This document shows, piece by piece, positions 7,098-12,871 of a stretch of DNA of 12,871 nt. Numbering within the stretch: position 1 is the first letter of the stretch; each line of letters starts with the position of its first letter. The notes under the pieces are model-generated. The model was not told the DNA's origin, made no database searches, and saw nothing but the letters and a program-made list of their open reading frames with translations. Source of the stretch: Streptosporangiaceae bacterium (GTDB lineage: Bacteria; Actinomycetota; Actinomycetes; Streptosporangiales; Streptosporangiaceae); assembly GCA_030040815.1 (NCBI GenBank), contig JASHSZ010000028.1:1-12871 (forward strand). Reading direction: 5' to 3'. A program made the translations under genes and the position numbers.

Positions 7098-8069
7098 TCA
7101 GCCGCTGACCGCTGGCATTGCGTCGGGGACCGCGGGCTGCTCTGGCGCCGGGCTAGTGGCTCGGGCGCTCTGGCCGCCGAGCGCGATGACAGCCCGCGCT
7201 GTGACGAGGTGGTACAGCAGCAGGAGCTGGGTGAGCGCAAGGGCATCGGAACGGTGCAGGTCGGATCCCACGGTGAACTCGCCGAGCCGCTGGGTGCGCA
7301 GATGGCTGGCGAAGTGCATCCGGTCCCAGATTGCTTCGTCCAGTTCGAGTGCCCGCGCGGCGGTAATCGTGCCGGGAATCCGAAGCTCAACCTCGCCCTC
7401 GTGCTCGGTGAGCGTCAGGTCGCCATCGCCGGTGCCCGCCACTCCGGTGAGGTCCGGGTGCGGCAGCGTGTCCCGCAGGAAGAGGTGGGCGTCGAGCTGG
7501 TCGGGGTCGGCAGAGGTGCCGGGCACGAACGACACGACGATGTCCGCGTGGTGGCGCTGCGGGCGGATGTAGGCCTCAGAGTCGCGTTCGCGCCGGTCTA
7601 GCTCGGCGAGCACTTGGTCGGTGGTGTATCCGCGCCGGGAGCAGTCCCGCGAGACCTTCCACCGTCGCCTGAGGTCCTCGGGCGGGTTGAGGTGGACACG
7701 GATGTCGAACATCTCGCGCAGGGCCGCGTTGTAATTGACCAGCAGCCCCTCCGCCACTACGAATCGTGCCGGGACCAGGTAGACGGGCGGTCCAAATGTA
7801 CCGTCGGCGTGCTGGTAGACCGGTTTGAGGATGGCCTCGTTCTGTCGCAGGTGCCTCAGGTCGTTGCTCAGGACGTCCAGGTAGTTGCACTCCGGATCCA
7901 GCGGGGTGATCCCGCGCTCGGCCCGCTGCTTCCGGTCGTAGCGGTGATAGTCGTCGGCGCAGAAGTGGGTGACCTTGTCATCGCCGAGCACGCGCACGAC
8001 GCCGCGGGTGATGGTCGTCTTCCCCGAACCGGAATCGCCGGCGATGCTGAGCATGATGGGCCGGGGCAT
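7098..8069 (-). CDS. cbbP: phosphoribulokinase
   Basis: Phosphoribulokinase (PRK), 323 aa, phosphorylates ribulose 5-phosphate with ATP to RuBP, the RuBisCO substrate. Seen: Walker A GDSGSGKTT near the N-terminus (about residues 11-19), the CADDYHRYDRKQR loop with the catalytic/substrate Asp pair (about 39-40), GITPLDPECNYLD, KPVYQH, VVAEGL (Walker-B-like Glu at about 107), WKVSRDCSRRGYT and EAYIRPQRHHADIVV. These and the length place it in the longer class II (cyanobacterial/plant-like) PRK group, not the roughly 290-aa proteobacterial class I. The P-loop has Ser where plant enzymes have redox-active Cys16; the Cys55 equivalent is present (HFCADD). I prefer ATG 8069 because GAGG lies 6 nt upstream; a GTG at 8072 is the alternative. 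Its start overlaps the cbbS stop (TGATG), implying translational coupling. The C-terminal 25 residues are a Pro/Ala-rich tail. Confidence 0.93.
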   Translation of the reverse strand: MPRPIMLSIAGDSGSGKTTITRGVVRVLGDDKVTHFCADDYHRYDRKQRAERGITPLDPECNYLDVLSNDLRHLRQNEAILKPVYQHADGTFGPPVYLVPARFVVAEGLLVNYNAALREMFDIRVHLNPPEDLRRRWKVSRDCSRRGYTTDQVLAELDRRERDSEAYIRPQRHHADIVVSFVPGTSADPDQLDAHLFLRDTLPHPDLTGVAGTGDGDLTLTEHEGEVELRIPGTITAARALELDEAIWDRMHFASHLRTQRLGEFTVGSDLHRSDALALTQLLLLYHLVTARAVIALGGQSARATSPAPEQPAVPDAMPAVSG

Positions 8070-8380
8070 CACGTGCCTCGCTCCGGCTTGATGGCGACGA
8101 ACGACACGACCTGGCCCTGGCGGGCACGGTCATAACCGTTGATCTTGATGTAGGCCTCAGGATGCGCTTGGCGGCACGATTCGAGCTCGGCCAGCACCGC
8201 GCTGGGCTCGGTGGTGCCGAACAGCGGCAGCTTCCACATACTCCAGTAATGGTCGTAGGGGTCGGGCGCGGCCGCGTACTCGATGCCAACCACGAGGTGC
8301 CGCGACAGGATTGAGCGGACCTGCTCAGCGAGCTCAGCGGCAGACATGTCCGGCAGGTAGGAAAACGTCTCGAGCATCAT
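8069..8380 (-). CDS. cbbS: RuBisCO small subunit, Form I
   Basis: 103-aa small subunit that caps the L8 core in Form I RuBisCO. Seen: N-terminal ETFSYLP, then HLVVGIEYA, the hallmark [11 protein letters not shown] (about residues 45-55), [23 protein letters not shown] and the C-terminal [10 protein letters not shown]. The length is normal for a green-like bacterial small subunit with a short beta-A/beta-B loop. It lacks the C-terminal hairpin extension usual in red-type (IC/ID) subunits. The first ATG at 8380 overlaps the cbbL stop as ATGA; a second ATG follows immediately at 8377. The downstream junction with the PRK gene also overlaps. It is therefore the middle gene of a coupled cbbL-cbbS-cbbP unit. 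Confidence 0.95.
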   Translation of the reverse strand: MMLETFSYLPDMSAAELAEQVRSILSRHLVVGIEYAAAPDPYDHYWSMWKLPLFGTTEPSAVLAELESCRQAHPEAYIKINGYDRARQGQVVSFVAIKPERGT

Positions 8381-9786
8381 GACTGCGCCACGTCCAGGGT
8401 GTCGATGGTCTCGAAATCGAACCTGATCTCGCGCCAGGTGTCGAGGGCGGCGGCCAGCTCAGGCGAGCGTGCCGCGGCATGCTTCAGGATCCGCGGACCT
8501 TCGGCGGCCAGGTCATGGCCCTCGTTCCGTGCCTGGACGCACGCTTCAAGCGCGACTCGGTTCGCTGTCGCCCCGGCCCGGCTGCCCTGGGGGTGGCCGG
8601 CCGATCCGCCGCCGAACTGGAACACCGCGTCATCGCCGAAGATGTCGACCAGCGCCGGCATGTGCCAGACGTGAATGCCGCCTGACGCCGCGGGCAACAC
8701 GGCCGGCAGCGACGCCCAGTCCTGATCGAAGTAGATGCCGCGGCTGCGGTCGGCGGCCACGAAGTCCTCGCGGAGCAGGTCGACCACGCCAAGGGTGGCA
8801 GCACGGTCTCCTTCCAGCTTGCCAACCACTGTTCCGGTGTGCAGGTGATCACCGCCGGCCAGGCGCAGCCACTTGGCCAGCACGCGGAAGTGGATGCCGT
8901 GGTCTTTCTGCCGGTCGACGACCGCGTGCAGGGCTCGGTGCACGTGCAGCAGCATGCCGTTGCGGCGGCACCAGCGCGCCAGCGTGGTGTGCGCCGCGAA
9001 GCCGCCGACCAGGTAGTCGTGCATGATGATCGGCGACCCGAGCTGGCGCGCAAACTCCGCCCGCTCGAGCATCTGCTCGCAGTCCGGCGCGGTCACGTTG
9101 AGGTAGTGGCCCTTGCGTTCGCCGGTTTCCTGCTCGGCCTTGCGCACCGCCTCCATGACAAACTGGTAACGGTCGCCCCACCGCATGAACGGCTGCGAGG
9201 TGATGTTCTCGTCGTCCTTGGTGAAGTCAAGGCCGCCAGCCAGCAGCTCGAAGCAGGCACGGCCGTAGTTCCTTGGTGACAGGCCTAGCTTGGGCTTCAG
9301 CGTGGCGCCGAGCAGCGGACGGCCGTATTTATTGAGCCTGTCGCGCTCGACCTGGATCCCGGTCGGCGGGCCCTGGAACGTCTTCACGAGCGCTACGGGA
9401 ATACGCAGATCCTCGAGGCGAAGCGCGCGGATCGCCTTGAAGCCGAACACGTTGCCGGTGATCGAGGCCATCATGCTCGTCACCGAGCCCTCCTCGAACA
9501 ATTCGAGGGGATACGCGACGTAGGCCAGGACTTGATCTGGCCGACCCGGCACCGGCTCCAGACTGTAGGCGTGCGCCTGGTAGCGCTCCAGCGTGGTAAG
9601 CCAGTCGGTCCACACCGACGTCCACGTCGCCGTGGACGACTCCGCCGCCACGGCAGCGGCCGCCTCCTCAGGGCTGACCTCCGGCTGCGGGACGATCCGG
9701 AAGGCAGCCAGAACGTCTGTCTCGCGCGGCTGGTAGCCGGGAGTCCAGTAAATCTCGCTGTACTCGCGTACCCCTGCTTGGAACAT
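8377..9786 (-). CDS. cbbL: RuBisCO large subunit, Form I
   Basis: 469-aa large subunit; carboxylates or oxygenates RuBP. All recognised catalytic residues are present with a constant offset of 11 from spinach numbering: E49 (E60), N112 (N123), K164 (K175, KPKLGLS), the carbamylated K190 with D192 and E193 ([11 protein letters not shown]), H283 (H294), K323 in loop 6 (GTVVGKLEG), S368 (S379) and G392-G393 (G403-G404). It is thus a true carboxylase, not a RuBisCO-like protein. [12 protein letters not shown] and GGIHVWHMP look green-like; within actinobacteria this fits the Form IE clade, but subform needs a tree. The phosphate-loop segment [15 protein letters not shown] departs from the usual GGGTLGHPWG. 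The ATG at 9786 is the only usable start, since an in-frame stop lies nine codons upstream. A GAGG sits just 1 nt before it, an unusually short spacing. Confidence 0.97.
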   Translation of the reverse strand: MFQAGVREYSEIYWTPGYQPRETDVLAAFRIVPQPEVSPEEAAAAVAAESSTATWTSVWTDWLTTLERYQAHAYSLEPVPGRPDQVLAYVAYPLELFEEGSVTSMMASITGNVFGFKAIRALRLEDLRIPVALVKTFQGPPTGIQVERDRLNKYGRPLLGATLKPKLGLSPRNYGRACFELLAGGLDFTKDDENITSQPFMRWGDRYQFVMEAVRKAEQETGERKGHYLNVTAPDCEQMLERAEFARQLGSPIIMHDYLVGGFAAHTTLARWCRRNGMLLHVHRALHAVVDRQKDHGIHFRVLAKWLRLAGGDHLHTGTVVGKLEGDRAATLGVVDLLREDFVAADRSRGIYFDQDWASLPAVLPAASGGIHVWHMPALVDIFGDDAVFQFGGGSAGHPQGSRAGATANRVALEACVQARNEGHDLAAEGPRILKHAAARSPELAAALDTWREIRFDFETIDTLDVAQS

Positions 9787-9833
9787 GCCTCGAAGCGTAG
9801 GCGGAATAAGTCATTAGGAAAAGGACAAATTCT

Positions 9834-9863
9834 TCTATGATTCATAGGACATCGTCTATGATT
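9834..9863. promoter_or_regulatory. candidate CbbR operator array upstream of cbbL
   Basis: In an AT-rich island, TCTATGATT occurs at 9834-9842 and again at 9855-9863, exactly 21 bp (two helical turns) apart. The first copy is half of a perfect 13-bp palindrome CTATGA-T-TCATAG (9835-9847). The array lies 49-77 bp upstream of the cbbL start codon, where a LysR-type activator would bind. TCTATGATTCATA also fits the T-N11-A pattern of LysR-type sites. It overlaps the last codons and TGA stop of cbbR. The regulator assignment is inferred from position and symmetry. Confidence 0.65.
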
Positions 9864-10738
9864 TTGCGGCACTGCGCTGACCGGAGAAAGTCGCCGAATG
9901 CTCGAGCCGTGGGCCGGATCAGGCCAACTTGCGGAAACAGCACATGCCACGGCCGGTGCAGGGGCGTGCCGGGAACGCTAATCTCGGTGAGCGCTCCCTC
10001 GCGCAACTCACGCGCGACCGCGAACCGGGATATGAGCGTCACGCCGAGGCCGACCGCGAGGCCCTGCTTGACGGCTCCATTCGAGCCGAGTGTCAGCAAT
10101 TCCGGAGTGCGGTCGCCGGTCCCGCTCATCCCGAGATCGGCCAGCAGCCGCTCGGTCGCCAGCCGGGTGCCTGAGCCTTCCTCCCGCAGCAGCCAGGGCG
10201 TATCTGCCAGGTCGGCGGGCGTCTCCTTGCCCACTACCAGCAGGTCGTTTCCGACGAACGGATAACCGGCCAACCTGCGGCCTGGCGGACGGCCGCCGAT
10301 GCCGATATCAGCGCGTCGTGACTCGAGCCGCTCGAACACAGTGGCCCTATTGCCCACCTCGAGCAGGATGCTGACCTCGGGATGGAGCCGCCGGTAGGCC
10401 TGAATCAGCGGCGGTACCAGGTACTCACCGGCCGTGTTGACGGCGACGAGCCGGATCTTGGACCGCTCCGGGTGCGCTGCCTCCTGCGCGGCGTTCCTGC
10501 CCTGTTCGAGCAGGCCGAGCACTTCAGCCGCGTACGGGGCGAATGCCTCGCCCGACGGGGTGAGCCGGACGCCCCGGCCATGCCGCTCGAACAGCGCGGC
10601 GTCGAGTTCGCTGGCGAGGGCCGCGACCGCGGCCGACACCGACGGCTGGCTGACCAGCAACTGGCCCGCTGCTGCTCGGACGCTGCCGGTGCTGCGTACG
10701 GCTAGGAAAGCGCGGATCTGTGTGAGGGTGATCGCCAT
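9842..10738 (-). CDS. cbbR: LysR-family transcriptional regulator, CbbR-like
   Basis: 298-aa LysR-type regulator, probably activating the cbb operon. Seen: N-terminal winged HTH, LTQIRAFLAVRSTGSVRAAA, then LLVSQPSVSAAVAALASEL, LFERHGRGVRLTPSG (residues 1-65). This is followed by a periplasmic-binding-like effector domain with VAVNTAGEYLVPPLI, REEGSGTR (185-192), GSNGAVKQ and GLGVTLISR (218 onward) and WHVLFP. REEGSGTR and GSNGAVKQ with LGV-LISR are characteristic of CbbR, which senses metabolites such as RuBP or NADPH in studied bacteria. I chose ATG 10738 because GAGGTGG lies 6 nt upstream; a GTG at 10753 would overlap that site. Unusually it is in the same direction as cbbL and only 55 bp upstream, whereas described cbbR genes are mostly divergent. 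Readthrough from cbbR into cbbL is therefore possible, and CbbR bound at the array would lie over its own 3' end. Confidence 0.9.
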   Translation of the reverse strand: MAITLTQIRAFLAVRSTGSVRAAAGQLLVSQPSVSAAVAALASELDAALFERHGRGVRLTPSGEAFAPYAAEVLGLLEQGRNAAQEAAHPERSKIRLVAVNTAGEYLVPPLIQAYRRLHPEVSILLEVGNRATVFERLESRRADIGIGGRPPGRRLAGYPFVGNDLLVVGKETPADLADTPWLLREEGSGTRLATERLLADLGMSGTGDRTPELLTLGSNGAVKQGLAVGLGVTLISRFAVARELREGALTEISVPGTPLHRPWHVLFPQVGLIRPTARAFGDFLRSAQCRKIIDDVL

Positions 10739-10846
10739 CGCATGCCACCTCACGCTTTGTCGTGTTCGAGCCCGACCCTAGCTGGCCAGCATGCCCTGGC
10801 TGCGTGCGCAGCGCTGCCGCGGGCCGGCTGGCCATGTGGCGGGCGG

Positions 10847-11791
10847 TTAGGGGCCGACGTCCCGCCGCCCGACAGGCCCGCTGGTTGCCGGAGGGGTCCT
10901 CCCGGCGGGTGCGGCCGCCGGTGCCAGCGACGGGCCGACCGCCGAGGCTGTAGTGGCGCCTAGCGGGCTGCCGAGGCCGGCCATCGTGGCCTCATGCGCC
11001 GCCAGCCACTGGTGCACAAGCAGCGCGAGGACGATCGCGAACGGCACGTCTCCCGCGGCCCACATCACGCCGGCGCCGATCTGCTGGTCCGCTAGCGCCG
11101 AGATGCCGCCTGGCCTGTGCGCCAGCCCGGCGTAGGCGGCGTATAGGGGGTGCTGGGCGAACGCGAGGAAGATCGACAGCCCGACGTTGGTCAGCATCGC
11201 CGCACCCAGATAGCCCATGCGGCGGGCGTGCGAGAACCGGGACGCACGGCGGGACGAGCCGGTCACCAGGGTCCAGAACAAGATCGCGAACAGCAGGAAG
11301 GCGCCGTACTCGACAAGATGCATCCAGCTGTTGCGCTGCGCCAGGTCAAAGGGACCGGGCACATGCCAGAACAGGAGGTTGATGCAGAACGCCAGCCATG
11401 CGCCCGGAGGCCCGGCGAGCGCGCGGAAGAGCCGGCGGACCGGCGCCCACGACGGCGACAGCGCGACGGACTGCGCCACAGGCCGCCGCAGCCAGGTCGG
11501 GAACGGCCGCCAGAGCGAGATCCACGGTCGGCCGAGCGCGACCAGCGGTGCAGCAACCGTCAGCACTAGCAGGCGCTGGATCATCAGCACCCAGAACAAC
11601 TGGCCGGACAGCGTCTCGACGGGTCCGGTGAGCGCCACCAGGATGGCGAGCAGCCCGGCGTAGAAGGTGAGCGCACGCCGACGGGCGGGCCACCCGCGGG
11701 GGCGGCTAGCCCGCGCGGTGGCGCGCCGCTCGCCGACCCGGTGCAGCGCAAACGCGACCAGGACAACCGCCGCAGGCAGATAGTCCAGCAT
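10847..11791 (-). CDS. ctaG: cytochrome c oxidase assembly factor CtaG (Caa3_CtaG family)
   Basis: 314-aa polytopic membrane protein of the Bacillus-type caa3 CtaG family, an assembly factor for cytochrome oxidase; not the copper chaperone Cox11 also called CtaG. About seven hydrophobic helices are visible: YLPAAVVLVAFAL, LTFYAGLLAILVALTGPVE, FWVLMIQRLLVLTVAAPLVAL, AWLAFCINLLFWHVPGPFD, MHLVEYGAFLLFAILFWTLV, LGAAMLTNVGLSIFLAF and AAGDVPFAIVLALLVHQWL. Family landmarks are FWHVPGPFDLAQRN, HLVEYGAFLLFA and DQQIGAGVMWAAGD. The C-terminal 35 residues are a Pro/Ala/Gly-rich tail. It starts 51 nt after the oxidase subunit gene in the same direction, so both should be in one operon. A GGAGGC lies about 9 nt before the ATG. 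Confidence 0.9.
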   Translation of the reverse strand: MLDYLPAAVVLVAFALHRVGERRATARASRPRGWPARRRALTFYAGLLAILVALTGPVETLSGQLFWVLMIQRLLVLTVAAPLVALGRPWISLWRPFPTWLRRPVAQSVALSPSWAPVRRLFRALAGPPGAWLAFCINLLFWHVPGPFDLAQRNSWMHLVEYGAFLLFAILFWTLVTGSSRRASRFSHARRMGYLGAAMLTNVGLSIFLAFAQHPLYAAYAGLAHRPGGISALADQQIGAGVMWAAGDVPFAIVLALLVHQWLAAHEATMAGLGSPLGATTASAVGPSLAPAAAPAGRTPPATSGPVGRRDVGP

Positions 11792-11842
11792 GCGCTCATC
11801 GCCTCCGCGGATCTGGCGCCAGGCAGCCTGGGCGGATTCCGA

Positions 11843-12871
11843 TCAGCTCAGCGCCAGGGTGAGCACCGTCATCACCACGGCCAGCGCCGCGGTATACCAC
11901 AGCCAGTAGCCCACGCAGTCGACCGTGTACTCGCGCCCGGCGAGCCTGCCCCGGTACAGGCGGCCCAGCACCATCGCGCCGATCACCAGGCCGATGATCA
12001 GGTGCCAGGAGTGGAAGAACACGAACAGCGCCATCGAGCTGGCGTAGGCGTACATGGGGGCGGGGTAGTTGAGGGTCGCGAACATCAGCAGGCTGCCCGC
12101 GAGCCCGGCGAGAGTGATGAGCCAGCCGGCGGTCATCCCGATCCGCAGGCGCGGGTCGTCGGCGCCGCGCTTCCCGATGCGTCCCCAGGTCCACACCGCG
12201 GCGCCGAGCACGGCCGCCACCATGATGAGGACGGTGCCCACGGTCGATGGCGCGTGCTCGGAGGCTGGCCGGAACTGGCCAGCCGTGTTGAGCGCGTGCA
12301 GGTAGATGTACGCCGAGTAGATCGCCAGGCCGAACATCGTCCAGGAGAGCACAAGCAGCAGGGTCCCGTACCGGGCCCGGTTAGCCCTGGAAGCCTCGGC
12401 CGAATGCATGCTCGGGGCCGGTGCGGTGTCGACCGCTGCGCCGGCGACCGCTGGCTGGCCCATCAGCCGCGGCCCGCCCATCCCGTAGTCGTACGGGCCG
12501 GCCAGCACCACGACCGGGCGATCGAAGTTGACCAGCGGCACGGGGCTGGGCAGCATCCACTCCAGCGTCCGGCCGCCCCACTGGTTCGCCACGGCGGGCT
12601 CGCCGGACCGCCACGAGACGAGGATGTTGTATCCGAGGATGGCCACCGACGCGATGATCGGGATCGCGAACAGGCTGGAGATCAGGTTTGCGGTTGCAAA
12701 CTGTGGGGCGACGTACGCCTGCCAGCGCGGCTCCCCTTCCCACCCGGCGTAGAACAGCGGAATGAATACGCCCAGGAAGCCGATCTCGAACAGCCAGAAT
12801 TGCCACTGTCCTAGCCGACGATCAAGCTGCCGTCCGGTCATCTTGGGGAACCAGTAGTACAGCGCCGCGAG
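11843..12871 (-). CDS. cytochrome c oxidase subunit I/III fusion, C-terminal part (runs off the right edge)
   Basis: Heme-copper oxidase subunit; the reading frame is open through the right edge, where it begins LAALYYWFPKMTGRQLD, an internal subunit I sequence. The ATG at 12841 is therefore internal and the gene is partial. Visible: the last subunit I helices and the ending WGGRTLEWMLPSPVP (about residues 98-112 counted from the edge), a 45-residue Gly/Ala/Pro linker, then a subunit III-like domain of about five membrane helices with YSAYIYLHAL, the FFHSWHLIIGLVIGAMVLGRLYRGR helix (subunit III HxxH-like region) and GYWLWYTAALAVVMTVL at the C-terminus. Such I/III fusions occur in caa3-type oxidases such as Thermus. 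The catalytic heme and CuB ligands of subunit I lie outside this window, so activity cannot be judged here. Followed by ctaG 51 nt downstream. Confidence 0.9.
   Translation of the reverse strand, partial: LAALYYWFPKMTGRQLDRRLGQWQFWLFEIGFLGVFIPLFYAGWEGEPRWQAYVAPQFATANLISSLFAIPIIASVAILGYNILVSWRSGEPAVANQWGGRTLEWMLPSPVPLVNFDRPVVVLAGPYDYGMGGPRLMGQPAVAGAAVDTAPAPSMHSAEASRANRARYGTLLLVLSWTMFGLAIYSAYIYLHALNTAGQFRPASEHAPSTVGTVLIMVAAVLGAAVWTWGRIGKRGADDPRLRIGMTAGWLITLAGLAGSLLMFATLNYPAPMYAYASSMALFVFFHSWHLIIGLVIGAMVLGRLYRGRLAGREYTVDCVGYWLWYTAALAVVMTVLTLALS

Noticed and set aside
8377..9786. RuBisCO-like protein (Form IV) or Form II/III enzyme
   Set aside because: All catalytic residues including the carbamylated Lys and loop-6 Lys are present, and a small subunit gene follows.
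10781..10790. GCTGGCCAGC palindrome upstream of cbbR
   Set aside because: Perfect but short and GC-only in a GC-rich genome; likely chance, and unlike LysR-type sites.
11741..12814. 357-aa open frame on the plus strand, antisense to ctaG and the oxidase gene
   Set aside because: Gln/His/Arg/Gly-rich and without family features; the minus strand encodes recognisable oxidase subunits over the same bases.
1..12871. Mobile elements, CRISPR arrays, tRNA or rRNA genes
   Set aside because: No transposase, integrase, regular short repeats with spacers, or cloverleaf-like sequence was recognised by eye on either strand.

Overview
The window is a high-GC chromosomal segment with strongly G/C-biased third codon positions, SDR, VOC and LuxR/LAL families typical of Actinomycetota, and a Calvin-cycle operon next to cytochrome oxidase genes. 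An aerobic, possibly chemolithoautotrophic actinobacterium is the best inference; no rRNA, tRNA, CRISPR array or intact mobile element is visible.

Left part (1-6675), an accessory or stress/secondary-metabolism neighbourhood: a SnoaL-like NTF2-fold protein that probably starts off the left edge (+), an SDR oxidoreductase (-), a divergent alpha/beta hydrolase (+) with a 331-bp shared upstream region that carries a 22-nt repeat pair, a large LAL-type LuxR regulator (-) broken by one in-frame TAA, an F420-reductase-like NAD(P)-binding protein (-) and a VOC/glyoxalase-fold protein (-). No clear pathway links these genes.

Middle scar (6676-7097): about 420 bp with no intact gene. It seems to hold short remnants of three unrelated genes on both strands, as expected at a recombination or deletion junction bordering the Calvin-cycle cluster.

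Right part (7098-12871), all on the minus strand, transcribed right to left: the C-terminal part of a cytochrome c oxidase subunit I/III fusion (running off the right edge), a CtaG-type oxidase assembly protein, a CbbR-like LysR regulator, then cbbL-cbbS-cbbP (Form I RuBisCO large and small subunits and phosphoribulokinase). The last three overlap at stop/start codons and should be translationally coupled. A striking AT-rich array of CTATGATT half-sites, including a perfect 13-bp palindrome, lies between cbbR and cbbL and overlaps the cbbR stop codon; it is the best candidate CbbR operator. Together these genes would fix CO2 (PRK makes RuBP, RuBisCO carboxylates it) under CbbR control, in a cell respiring with a heme-copper oxidase. 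No RuBisCO activase, carboxysome gene or other Calvin-cycle enzyme lies in this window.
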